A DNA stretch of 64,000 nt, taken from Puniceicoccus vermicola (GTDB taxonomy: Bacteria > Verrucomicrobiota > Verrucomicrobiia > Opitutales > Puniceicoccaceae). The DNA is taken from NCBI RefSeq assembly GCF_014230055.1, contig NZ_JACHVA010000124.1:36058-100057 (forward strand), in the 5' to 3' direction. Within the stretch, counting starts at the first letter, position 1. Each line of letters begins with the position of its first letter. Below the pieces are notes generated by a model that ran no database searches, was not told the origin of the DNA, and was given only the letters and a program-made list of their open reading frames with translations. Made by a program: the position numbers and the translations under genes. Positions 1 to 9,500 of this stretch are shown here, in pieces.

Positions 1-170
1 CGCGAGGGGGTGCACACCGACGAGGCCATGTAAAAATCGGTGAATCGCTTTCCATCCGCCGCCAGGCGATCCACGGCGGGCGTCTGGTTCACCGTTGATC
101 CATAGCAACCTAGATCGCCATATCCGAGGTCGTCGCAGTTGATGAGGAGGATGTTGGGCCGTCGGCTCAT
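1..170 (-). CDS. Sulfatase (S1 family), N-terminal part, runs off the window
   Basis: The reverse strand from 170 encodes 56 residues beginning [20 protein letters not shown], the metal-binding start of an alkaline-phosphatase-fold type I sulfatase. The formylglycine motif C-T-P-S-R sits at residues 53-57, with the last codon cut by the window edge. The start ATG (168-170) is followed at once by the first beta strand, so there is no signal peptide and a cytoplasmic location is inferred. The double Asp (DD) is the arylsulfatase-type calcium site. Only the first tenth of the gene is visible, so the substrate cannot be judged. Confidence 0.9.
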   Translation of the reverse strand, partial: MSRRPNILLINCDDLGYGDLGCYGSTVNQTPAVDRLAADGKRFTDFYMASSVCTPS

Positions 171-247
171 CAAGATAAGTGAACCCTTGGGTTTGAGTGG
201 AGTGTGGCGGTCCTAAAGTCTCTACACGGCAACTCTGATTAAACCCT

Positions 248-1054
248 TCAGGTACGCCGGCGACGTAGGGCCGCTAGAAGCCCGAAGGCTCCAGCGAGCA
301 GGGCAAGATTGGAAGGCTCCGGGACCACGGAAAGCGACATGTTTTCGATGGATCCATTTCCGCCGGATCCCGAAAAGCGGGTAAAGCCGAAGCCCGGAAG
401 GTCCCCTACCAATGCGGTGCTGGTGATACCGAGGTCCTGGGTGCTGCCAAGCTGAATTCCGTTTAGGAAATAGGAGGCTTGCGCGATGGTTCCTGTCAGG
501 TCAAGCTGGATGGATACATCATAGGTGCCGTCCGTGTCGCTATCGGTCCCGACTGTGTCTCCTGCCGTCCCCGGTCCGTTCCAGAATACGACATCGTCAT
601 TGCTCGCATGAGTGCGGGCCAGCACCCATGGATAACCGCCATCGGCGGCACTGCTATGATTTATGTTGTCGCTGGTGCTGAAGCCCAACGAGATCCAGTT
701 TGTTCCGGGACTGGTGATGGTGGCTCTGAGATCGTAAACTTTATCGACCTCAAACGTGTAGGGGAGGAAAGCCACGTTAATGGAGTCCGTGGACTCAAGG
801 ACTGTGCCGTCCTGGCGGAAAAGCGTTCCCTGCGGATAACCTGTTTGTTGCAGCACGACCTGCCAGGTTAGCCCACCCGTAGTGGTTGTCTTGCCATCGA
901 GAAAATCACTGCCGGATCCATCGAAGTCTTCCGACACCAGAAGCTGGGCATGAGCCGTCACACTTGCGGACGCCAAGCCGATGAAGGTGAGGGTAACGAG
1001 AGCGAGCGACGAACCGAAAGTGGAGGATAGATTTGCTTGGGAGGGGCTTTTCAT
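248..1054 (-). CDS. PEP-CTERM sorting-domain protein with lectin-like body
   Basis: The product has an N-terminal hydrophobic signal segment ending near the sequence SVTAHAQ, a beta-rich body of about 200 residues, and a C-terminal VVPEPSNLALLAGAFGLLAALRRRRT-type tail: PEP motif, hydrophobic helix and Arg cluster. That tail is the PEP-CTERM signal recognised by exosortase, so the protein is exported and sorted to the envelope. The body resembles a concanavalin-like fold (for example the stretch WISLGFSTS), but that family assignment is weak. I chose the ATG at 1054 because it places the signal peptide at the N-terminus; a TTG at 1090 in the same frame is possible. It stands alone on the minus strand, 77 bases beyond the sulfatase start. 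Confidence 0.85.
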   Translation of the reverse strand: MKSPSQANLSSTFGSSLALVTLTFIGLASASVTAHAQLLVSEDFDGSGSDFLDGKTTTTGGLTWQVVLQQTGYPQGTLFRQDGTVLESTDSINVAFLPYTFEVDKVYDLRATITSPGTNWISLGFSTSDNINHSSAADGGYPWVLARTHASNDDVVFWNGPGTAGDTVGTDSDTDGTYDVSIQLDLTGTIAQASYFLNGIQLGSTQDLGITSTALVGDLPGFGFTRFSGSGGNGSIENMSLSVVPEPSNLALLAGAFGLLAALRRRRT

Positions 1055-1402
1055 GAAAACGATGTTGGTAAGGAAATCTTTGTTTGGCAATAAATATTCT
1101 CGATTATTTTACTCTCACTTGGTTCCGGGATTCGAACCGTCCCGGGGAGGGGATGTCGGAGCCGTTTGGATAAAAAGGGGACAGGAACGCTGGGAACGTT
1201 TGACCTATGCCATGGGCCCGTTCGAAGTCACCGATTATATATTGAAGGGTGCAACTTAACCCACAGAGTCATCGGTAAAGCTGAGATTCGCCCGTAGCCG
1301 AAGCGGCCAACGCTTTGGATCGTTCGCAGCCATCGGTTTCCATCGTCCGAAATCTTGCGATTTTAGCTACATTCACCAGTAGAAATAGTCTCGCCGGATA
1401 AT
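1055..1402. other. Intergenic region with a possible coding fragment
   Basis: This stretch lies between the minus-strand PEP-CTERM gene and the plus-strand GH36 unit. The plus frame 1112-1259 reads like the end of a real protein (it includes RWERLTYAMGPFEVTDYIL) but has no convincing start of its own and overlaps the 5' end of the PEP-CTERM gene when extended. It may be a C-terminal remnant of a lost gene. I see no RNA gene here. Confidence 0.3.
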
Positions 1403-1427
1403 GGAATAAAAAGGAATAAAAATTGAC
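1403..1427 (+). promoter_or_regulatory. Upstream element, cassette copy 1
   Basis: A tandem GGAATAAAA repeat followed by TTGAC, 33 bases before the ATG at 1461. The same element with nearly identical flanks recurs at 3731 and 6508. TTGACA may be a -35 hexamer with an A-rich UP-like sequence, but no clear -10 follows. Its role as a promoter or operator is inferred from recurrence only. Confidence 0.55.
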
Positions 1428-1460
1428 AGGGTTCCCCTTGCGTCAGAAGGTGACACTTCA

Positions 1461-1544
1461 ATGAAATTGAGCCTTCTCTCCCGTCGTCGCTATTATTCCG
1501 ACTCTTTACAAGTGATTGTCCCGTCAGTGCACAAAGCTTATTAG
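1461..1544 (+). CDS. 27-codon leader ORF directly abutting GH36
   Basis: The ATG is at the same place in the duplicated cassette as the lipoprotein start codons at 3793 and 6566, and the first codons (MKL) are shared. Here the frame runs only 27 codons, is rich in Arg and Tyr early on, and its TAG (1542-1544) is followed with no gap by the GH36 ATG at 1545. It is either an eroded signal-peptide remnant or a leader peptide translationally coupled to GH36. No hydrophobic core long enough for export is visible. I would not assign a function. Confidence 0.4.
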   Translation: MKLSLLSRRRYYSDSLQVIVPSVHKAY

Positions 1545-3677
1545 ATGAGAACCGAATTCAATCTTATTCTCGATACTGAAGAAAACGGACTGCACATTGT
1601 TATCGAAAAGGGCCCGGATCACGCTGCGCGCTTGCTTCATTTTTCATCGCTGCCCTTCGAAGCGAATACGGTTTCTGACGATGAGCGCTTACGCCGTCGT
1701 TACACTTTGGTGGAAGTGCATTGCACTGGCGAAAACCAACATGATCATCACGGGGGAAAGCATACGGGCTCCAATTGCGGCGGCAACCTCCCGCGCTTTG
1801 TGGCCTTGCGTGACTCGGGTAACGCGCAGGGGCGTAAGTTGGAGATTGAGCAAGTGTCCGACCGCTTGTTGATTGTCAGTCACATCCAGTTCTTTGATGG
1901 GATCCCGGTAGCCCGCTGTTGGACGGAGTTAACGAACACCGCCGACGTATCAGTGGGGATCGAGTATGTGGCCTCTTTTGCACTCGTCGGCATCACAAAG
2001 GAGCAAGGCGCCGAGGTGATGGAAGACGCTTTTCTACACGTGGCGCACAATTCATGGAAATCCGAATTTCAGTGGCGCCGTAATTCCTTGGCGGAGCTTG
2101 GGCTTACTCCAATGAGCGAGCCGGGCTTTTCCTTGAAGTCCCTTGCGTTTAGCAACACCGGCACTTGGGCGGCCAAAGAATTTTTACCCATGGGGATTTT
2201 CGAGACGCCTCGGCGCTGCCATTTTCTTTTTTGGCAGATCGAGAGTCACGCTTCCTGGCACTGGGAGGTCGGAGATATCTCCAAGCAACTGTATCTCCAT
2301 TTAAGCGGCCCGACCGAGCGTGAAAATCAATGGTGGAAAAACCTTCAGCCGGGCGAGTCTTTCGCATCGATCCCTGTGGCTGTCGGAGCCTGTACGGGCA
2401 AAATCGACGCGGCATTCAACCATTTGAATACCTATCGCCGCACTCTGCGGAGGGATCATTTCGATAACCACAAACTGCCGGTCGTTTTTAATGACTACAT
2501 GAATTGCCTGAGGGGCGATCCGACGACGGAAAAGCTCTTGCCGCTGATCGACAAAGCGGCCGCGGCCGGCGCGGAGTATTTCGTGATCGATGCGGGTTGG
2601 TATCACGACGGCCCTTGGTGGTCGGGTGTCGGCGAGTGGTTGCCGGCTAAAAAACGCTTTCCCGGGGGAATCGAAGAACCCCTGGACTATATTCGCGAGA
2701 AAGGGATGGAGCCGGGGCTCTGGCTCGAAATCGAGCGCGTCGGGATTAACTGTCGTTTAGCGACCGAGTGGCCGGACGAATGCTTCTTCGTGCGCCATGG
2801 CCTCCGAGTGGTGGACCACGATTCGCTGCAGCTGGATTTTCGCCACCCCAAGGTGCGGGCGCATGCTGATGAAGTCGTGCGTCGAGTCGTCGAGCAGTAT
2901 GGATGCAAGTTCATCAAAATGGACTACAATATCGAGATCGGTCCAGGAACCGAAGTCGATGCGGATAGCTTTGGAGACGGCCTCGTCGGCCATCAACGAG
3001 CTTACAGAGCGTGGTTAACTTCGATCTTCGAACGGTATCCGGATCTCGTGATCGAGAACTGTAGTTCCGGAGCCATGCGTATGACCTATGGCTTGATGGA
3101 TCTGCACACCACTTCGTCAACCACCGACAGTGAGGATTATCTGATGAATGCGCGCATTTCCATCAATAGTGGGACTGCGGTCTGTCCCGAGCAGGCCGGT
3201 GTCTGGGCCTATCCCCTGATGGATGCCACCGAGGAATCGGTGATTATGAACATGGTTAGTGCCATGAGTTGGCGCATCTATTTGAGCGGTCAAATGCAAT
3301 CGATGCAAGGTGTGCGGCTTTGTCTGATTCGCGAGGCAGTGGAGTGTTACAAATCTTACCGTGAGCGCATTCCGGAAGCTGAACTCATCTGGCCGCTGGG
3401 TCTTCCCCGGCACAATAGCGGTTGGGGAGCCTTCGGCTTACGTTGGGGTGATGAAATCTTACTCTCCGTTTGGCGATTTGAAGGAGAGGACGCGACGGTT
3501 GACCTCCTGCTTAACTATGATGGCTTTGGATCCAGGCCACTATGCGCAGACTGCGTTTATCCGAAAGAACGACCGGTCCCGACGAATTGGGCTCCCGCAA
3601 CCTCCATATTCTCGGTAACGCTGCCTGAAAAAAAGATGGCTCGGATCTATCGCTTAAAATGCCAGATCGCAAGTTGA
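1545..3677 (+). CDS. Alpha-galactosidase, GH36
   Basis: The 710-residue product has the GH36 layout: an N-terminal beta-sandwich (about 1-300), a TIM barrel (about 310-620) and a short C-terminal beta domain. The barrel carries EYFVIDAGWYHDG, the nucleophile motif FIKMDYN with Asp460, the ENCSSG substrate loop near 504-509, and the acid/base segment TTDSED with Asp528 as the likely catalyst. The family removes terminal alpha-galactose with retention. No signal peptide is seen, so an intracellular exo-acting role is inferred. The start abuts the stop of a 27-codon leader ORF, and the unit is preceded by cassette copy 1. The next feature downstream is the chimeric pseudogene at 3793. Confidence 0.9.
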   Translation: MRTEFNLILDTEENGLHIVIEKGPDHAARLLHFSSLPFEANTVSDDERLRRRYTLVEVHCTGENQHDHHGGKHTGSNCGGNLPRFVALRDSGNAQGRKLEIEQVSDRLLIVSHIQFFDGIPVARCWTELTNTADVSVGIEYVASFALVGITKEQGAEVMEDAFLHVAHNSWKSEFQWRRNSLAELGLTPMSEPGFSLKSLAFSNTGTWAAKEFLPMGIFETPRRCHFLFWQIESHASWHWEVGDISKQLYLHLSGPTERENQWWKNLQPGESFASIPVAVGACTGKIDAAFNHLNTYRRTLRRDHFDNHKLPVVFNDYMNCLRGDPTTEKLLPLIDKAAAAGAEYFVIDAGWYHDGPWWSGVGEWLPAKKRFPGGIEEPLDYIREKGMEPGLWLEIERVGINCRLATEWPDECFFVRHGLRVVDHDSLQLDFRHPKVRAHADEVVRRVVEQYGCKFIKMDYNIEIGPGTEVDADSFGDGLVGHQRAYRAWLTSIFERYPDLVIENCSSGAMRMTYGLMDLHTTSSTTDSEDYLMNARISINSGTAVCPEQAGVWAYPLMDATEESVIMNMVSAMSWRIYLSGQMQSMQGVRLCLIREAVECYKSYRERIPEAELIWPLGLPRHNSGWGAFGLRWGDEILLSVWRFEGEDATVDLLLNYDGFGSRPLCADCVYPKERPVPTNWAPATSIFSVTLPEKKMARIYRLKCQIAS

Positions 3678-3730
3678 CGCGCGGGTGTCGGTTTCGCCTC
3701 GGGATCAGTTTGTAGGGAAATCTTGCCCTA

Positions 3731-3758
3731 AATAGAATAAAAAGGAATAAAAATTGAC
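3731..3758 (+). promoter_or_regulatory. Upstream element, cassette copy 2
   Basis: AATAGAATAAAAAGGAATAA followed by AAAATTGAC, 34 bases before the ATG at 3793. It is almost base for base the same as copies 1 and 3, and the similarity continues into the coding leader. Confidence 0.55.
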
Positions 3759-3792
3759 AGGGTTCCCCTTTGCGTCAGAAGGTGACTCTCCA

Positions 3793-4115
3793 ATGAAATT
3801 GAGAAATCTCCCCAATTGTCGCCTTCAACCCTTATTTACTCTCTGCATGCTTGGATTGTTTGCTTCCTGCAGTAAGGAGATGGCATCCGAGGATAATGCC
3901 ACGTCGCCGACTTCCACGGGGAATTCCATTTCGATCTGACCAACGACGGGGCCAAAGCGGGGGACTCCTGGACCATGGTGTACATCGACAGCATCGGCAC
4001 CGTGACCTTCGGCGAAGCCTTTTCCGTAGACGGGTTCACTCAAAACGGCACGGTCTGGACCCGGGACGGATACACGTTTGACGAAAGTACTGGGATTCTT
4101 TCGGTGAGCCGCTAA
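3793..4115 (+). pseudogene. Chimeric remnant: lipoprotein signal joined out of frame to a PEP-CTERM passenger end
   Basis: The first 36 codons encode a lipoprotein signal peptide ending in the lipobox LFASC followed by SKEMASE, near-identical to the leader of the lyase gene at 6566. At about 3904 the sequence switches, in another frame, to the last 70 residues of a passenger domain like that of the PEP-CTERM gene at 14068: ADFHGEFHFDL here against ATFEGDFYFDL there, then GDSWTMV against GDSWTVV and TFDESTGILSV against LFDEGTGTLSV. It stops at 4113-4115 just where the PEP motif would begin. In the leader frame translation ends at 3939. Lack of a common frame and loss of the anchor mark it as non-functional. 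Confidence 0.8.
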
Positions 4116-4189
4116 TGGTTCGTCCAAGAATTTTTTTCAAGAAATAGGCAACGGACTAGATTGGAAACTGGAAAATCGTTTTTTTCGGA

Positions 4190-6406
4190 ATGCTAGAATA
4201 TTATATTTCGCCTGACGGCAATGATCAGAACCCGGGAACCCAAGCCGCGCCCTGGAAAACGCTGACCAAGGCTCGTGACCAAGTCAGATCGGTTGTTGGC
4301 AGCTTTGAATCCGGACGAACAAAAAATATCACGGTGCACCTTGCGCCCGGCATTCATCGTCTGTCGGAAACATTGATACTGGGGCCCGAAGATGGGGGTG
4401 ACGGAACCTTTGCCATTACCTAGAAGGGTTGTGGAGCCGACCGGACGCAGGTAAGCTCCGGCCATATCCTGAAGGGTTGGCAACGCATCGCGCAAGAGCT
4501 GCCGGACCTGCCCGATGCTCTTCAGGGAAAGGTTTGGTTTGTCGATTTACCCGAGGGGATGAAGGTCAATGCGCTTTATGGGAGGCAGGGGCCACTACCT
4601 CGGGCCCGGGGTGAGGCACTTAAACCCAATCGTCTTCCTATTGATGAAGAGACCCTGGCACAGTACGGACCGGATGGGCCCAACGCCATTCGCCCTCGGA
4701 TGTATCATGAGGGGACGACCTTATTTCATGATCGTTTTGGCTTTTCGAAAGGTGCGATCACGCCCGCTGCGGATCTGGACGAGGCGGAGTTTCTCATCAT
4801 TCCAATGCATCAATGGACCATGAACATCCTGCCCATGGAGAGGATCGACTTCGACAAGCAGATTGTCCACCTCGGAGTGCCCTGCACCTATCCCATCGGC
4901 GTTCCGCACTGCGCGCCCGAGGGCTCCATATGGTTGGAGAACAGCTTGAGCGTGATGCAACCCGGCAGTTGGGTCTATCACGAAAAGCGAGGCCGTCTCT
5001 ATTACTGCCCGGATGACGATGAACCCGGGGCGGACCTGGAAGCGGCGTGTTTGACCGAGTTTATCCGCATCGAGGGTGTCCATGAATTGGACGGCGAGCA
5101 ACATCCGGTCAAGGGCGTTCACTTCAGGAACCTGGCCTTCACCCGCAGTAACCGGTTTGCCTTTCACGGCCTTACCGGCAAAGGGATTCAGCATGATTGG
5201 GAGATGCACGACGCGCCGTCCAGCATGGTCCGTCTTCGCCATGCCCAGAACTGCTCCGTCACTGATTGCCATTTTCACCAGGGCGCGTCCGGTGGACTGC
5301 GCATGGATTTGGCCTGCCGGGGCAACCGGGTGGAGCGCTGCGAGTTTGACCACCTCGGTGGGTGCGGTGTTGTCCTCTGCGGCTATGGACTGAGCCATCA
5401 CTATCTCAATCGTGAGAACCATGTGGTTGACAGTCACTTTCACCATCTGGGTGAAGCTTACTGGCACTGCTCCGCCATCTTCATCTGGCAGAGCGGCGAC
5501 AACCATATCGCCCGTAACTACGTGCACGACCTGCCCTACACCGGCATTATCTGTTCCGGGCGGACCGTCTATGACCGCGCGGGAAAAGGAGAATGCAGCG
5601 CGACCATTCATTGGGACGATGTGGAGCGCCAGTGCGGCAAGGGGTATGTGAACAATGCCTGGTACCATTCGGGTCTGACGAACTGGTGGATGCGCGAGCC
5701 TCTCATGCACTCACGGGAGAACCTGATCGAGTACAACAACATCCACGACGTCATGCAGATCATGGGTGACGGCAACGGCATTTATGTGTCCGGAGCCGGA
5801 GGCGGCAATGTGGTGCGATTCAACGTCGTCGGGCCCTGCCCATCACCGACCATGGCCGAAGGCATCCGCTGCGACGACGATCAGCATCAGACCATCCTCC
5901 ACGGCAACCTCATCTTCTCCCTGCATGGCTACGCAACCGGCATCGCCCTCAAGGGTGTTAACCGCGTGACCAACAACATCCTCGCCCTGCCCCTCAAAGC
6001 TCCTGTCCGCGGCCTGCTGTCACTCGAAACAGGCCCGCTCAATGGGTCGGTCATTCGTCGCAACATTCTGCTCACTGTCATGCCGGACCACAGGTTCGTG
6101 GGCGAAATCCGTATCCATGGTCAGGGCCGCAAGGCGCGCCTTTGCGACACTGACAGCGACGAGAATATTTATTGGTGCTCAGGCACCCCTGAAGCCAGTC
6201 AGTCCTGGCTGGATGGACTCCAATCCTACGGGGTGGATCTGCACAGCCGAAGTTGTGATCCCGGATTCATGGACGCCGAAAACGGCGATTTCTCCCTCAA
6301 AAACAATGCTGAAGCCCTGGAACTGGGTTTCCAAGCCCTGCCACTGGAAAAGATGTTTGCTTCACAAACCCAAGCCCCCCGCTTCGCATTTCGGCCTGAC
6401 ACATAA
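4190..6406 (+). pseudogene. Right-handed beta-helix protein (GH141-like) with an in-frame amber codon
   Basis: One reading frame spans 739 codons but is split by TAG at 4421-4423 (codon 78). Upstream it encodes YYISPDGNDQNPGTQAAPWK, a typical start of GH141-type beta-helix proteins. Straight after the stop the frame continues with KGCGADRTQVSSGHILKGW, which aligns with the equivalent part of the paralogue at 58391 (FSGGRILSGW). The stop stands where a Trp (TGG) is expected. The rest (4559-6406) has parallel beta-helix rungs with repeated NxVxxCxFxHLG-like turns. GH141 includes alpha-L-fucosidases and xylanases; that assignment is from recall of family features. No signal peptide. It may be a recent nonsense mutant, or a shorter protein initiated at 4559. 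Confidence 0.75.
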
Positions 6407-6507
6407 CGTTCACCACACAGGCAGTTCCAACGGCCATGCATGGCTAAGAGAGACGAAGCCGAGGTCTTCAATTAAACGATCATGAACCACCTGCTAGGTG
6501 TCATGGC

Positions 6508-6532
6508 AGAATAAATGGGAATAAAAATTGAC
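6508..6532 (+). promoter_or_regulatory. Upstream element, cassette copy 3
   Basis: AGAATAAATGGGAATAAAAA followed by TTGAC, 33 bases before the ATG at 6566. The shared block continues through the start codon into the lipoprotein signal peptide of the gene it precedes. Confidence 0.55.
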
Positions 6533-6565
6533 AGGGTCCCCTTTGCGTCAGAAGGTGACGCTTCA

Positions 6566-9500
6566 ATGAAATTGAGAAATCTCCCCAATTGTCGCCTCCA
6601 ATCTGTATTTTCCCTCTGCGCGCTGGGTGCGCTTATCAGTTTTGCTTCCTGCAGTAAGCAGATGGCATCCGGGGAGAAAGCCATGTCGCCGGCATCGGAG
6701 AAAAAGGAAGCCGCGCCGGCGCCCTCGGTGCAGAAGGAGCCCGCGGAAGTTTTTGTTTTGGAAGATCTTCTCAACCGGTCTTGGACCAATGAACTGGTGA
6801 CGTTCCCGGTTTCGGAGGAGCAAATCGCCGCGCTTCAGTCCGGGAAAGCCCTGATCGGGCCGGACGGCAAGAGTCACCCTTATCAAATCGATGGAGATTC
6901 GTTGGCCTTTGCTGTGAACCTTTCACCGTATGAGCGTAAGGAATTTCGAATCGCCGACGGCGCGAAGGCTGCGGAAACGGATCTGAAGGTCACGGAAACC
7001 GATGCCGTGATTGAGCTCAACAATGGCAGGACCGGTGTGCGGATCAACAAGAGATTGGAGGAAGCGATGGGTCCGATCGCGGGGATCATGCTGAGTGACG
7101 GAACTTGGACGAGCGGTTCGCGGTTGAACCTGACTCCTGCGGAGTATCGGTACGAGATTTCGGTTGCGGCAAGTGGACCGGTCTTCAGTGAGGTGGAGGT
7201 TCGACTGACCCGCGGAGAGGGGGACGAGGAAACGTGGAGCTTAACATTCCGGCTGCAGGCGGGCGAGCCGGTGGTGTTGGTCGATGAGGTGACCACACTT
7301 GGCGAGGGAGAAAACTGGGAAGTAGAGCTTGCGGGCGAGGGCTTTGCGCCGAACCACATCTTGCATCGTGCCGGGTGGATGGCGAAGGCGCCATTCTCAC
7401 GTGGTTTTGTCTATGCCACGGAGATCGAGCCGAACCAGAATAACGTGTTTTATCAAATCCAGCCCTGGGTTCAGTGGTGGCGCAACTTTAACGCCAAGTG
7501 GGTCGGGCTGTACGACGACCAGGATTCCGCGCTCTTGTTTCTGGCGGCACGCGACGCAGAGGTCTGGGCCGAAGTCCGGGAGGGGTCGACCAATCGGCTG
7601 ATCTTGGGTTCCGGCGCGAAACCGTTCACGCTATTCGAAGTGGGCGACCGACCGTTTGTGAAACTGCCGCTCGTCGCGTGCCGACGGAATTGGCTGATCG
7701 GCTCTGTCGATAAGCAGGAAAGTCTGGCCCAGATCGAGCCAAAGAGTGAAGGAGGGGGGCAGGATCCGTTCCTCATCCCCGTGCCCCAGCAATACGTGAT
7801 CAAGTATGAGTTTCCGCTGGATGAGGTCAAAGATCTCGTACTCGAGTGGGAGGAAACCGAGGATCATCCCCGGCTGTTGTTGACGAAAAAGCAACTCACG
7901 GAACTGCAGGAGAATCCGCCATCCGACAATCTCCAAGGCGCGCCCGCCGCGCTGATCTATGAGGATGAAGCCGCGCAACGGGAATTGGTCGATCAAGTAG
8001 TCGAAAGCTCAAACGGACTGTTGGGAGTCTATTTGGAACAAAATAGGGCGACCAACACGACTTCCTTCGGCATGGCGCCGCATCATCATTATGGTCGATT
8101 GGCCTCGACTCTCATCGGCGTCGATTCCGCGTTGAGTGTCAACGCCTTGACCGAAGAAGAGAGGAGGCGGTTGCGTGCACAGGCGGCTTTTGTGGGATAC
8201 ACGGTGACACGGGATGACTTCTGGTCGCCGGAACGTGGCTATGCCAACCACCTGAACATGAGTAGCTTTGTAGCGGGCATGCAGGTCTCGGCGGGCTCGC
8301 TGTTGGCCTCCCACCCGATGGGAGAAGCCTGGGCCAACAAAGGTCTTGGCACCTTGATCTCGCAGCTCGAAAACTCTTCGGGCCTGGATGGCGGCTGGCA
8401 GGAGACGCCCCACTATGCGATGGCGGCCTTCGATACCCTGCTGGCGGCTTTCACAATGGCGCAGAACAGCGGGTATGCGGATATGCTCGACGATCCGCGC
8501 CTGAAAAATATCGCTGAGTGGTTCGCCAAGGTTTCAACGCCGCCGGATTCCCGATTCCACGGTCGGCGGCATTGGCCCCACATCGGGCATACCTATTTGT
8601 ACGAAACGTCGGGAGGGTATGGAGTCTTCGCGGCGCTGTGGCAGGAGAAAGATCCTGAGTTTGCGGGAAACATGCGCTGGATGTGGGACCAGCACGGGAA
8701 CCCTTCGAAGGCGGGAATCGGTGGGAGGTTTCCTATGTTTGGTCCATATCGCGGTTTATTGCTCGGGGTCGCCGAAACGGTCGAGCCGGTGGCGCCCGCA
8801 TATGGTTCGGACTGGTTCCGCGACACCGGCGTCATCTTTCGGAGTGGCTTTCCGTCGGACCGGGAAACGATGATGACCGTGATCGCCGGGAAAAATCACG
8901 ACCACTACGACCGTGACTCGGGCAGTTTCACCCTGTGGGGCAAGGGGCGCATTGTCTCCGACGATTTTGGCTACAGTAGCATGGGGCCGGCCACGGAACA
9001 TAACATGGTCACCAGTCAGTTTTCCCGCGCCTCCAATCTCTTCCATGTGTCGGATTTCTATGCCGGAGAGTGGATGGATTATATGAAAGGCACGGCCAAT
9101 GAGTGGACGCGGCAGATTGTCTTCATCAAAGATGAGGATCCACTCCGACCGAATTACTTCGTGATTCGGGATAGCTTCCCCAAGCCGGGTTCCGCCACTT
9201 CGCGGACGTTCTTTGTGGCTGAGTCGGTCGAACTGACCGAGCGGGGAGCATCGGTCATTGGCAAGGAGGATGTGGATACGGATGTTTTTTACGCCTATCC
9301 TCCGGGGCTGGAACTGGCTACCGAGGAAAAAACCACCAGTGGACACGGAGCCGCGGCCCCGAATCCAAGCCCGTCTAACCCGAACCGTGTCAAGGAGGGG
9401 AAAATGGATTATACCCAGATCGGGCTACTGGCTACCGTGAAGAGCGAGCCGGGATTCATGGCCGTGATCTATCCGCGACTCAAAAACGAAGCCGCTCCGA

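Noticed and set aside
1118..1136. GGTTCGAATCCCGG-like T-loop on the minus strand, suggesting a tRNA
   Set aside because: The flanks do not fold into a T arm of five pairs and no acceptor, D or anticodon arms could be found.
1423..1447. Sigma-54 (-24/-12) promoter in the cassette
   Set aside because: The GG to GC spacing differs between the three copies (9, 10 and 9 bases) and the TGGCAC core is absent.
4721..5710. Minus-strand ORF of 329 codons
   Set aside because: It is antisense to the beta-helix gene, whose frame shows clear homology.
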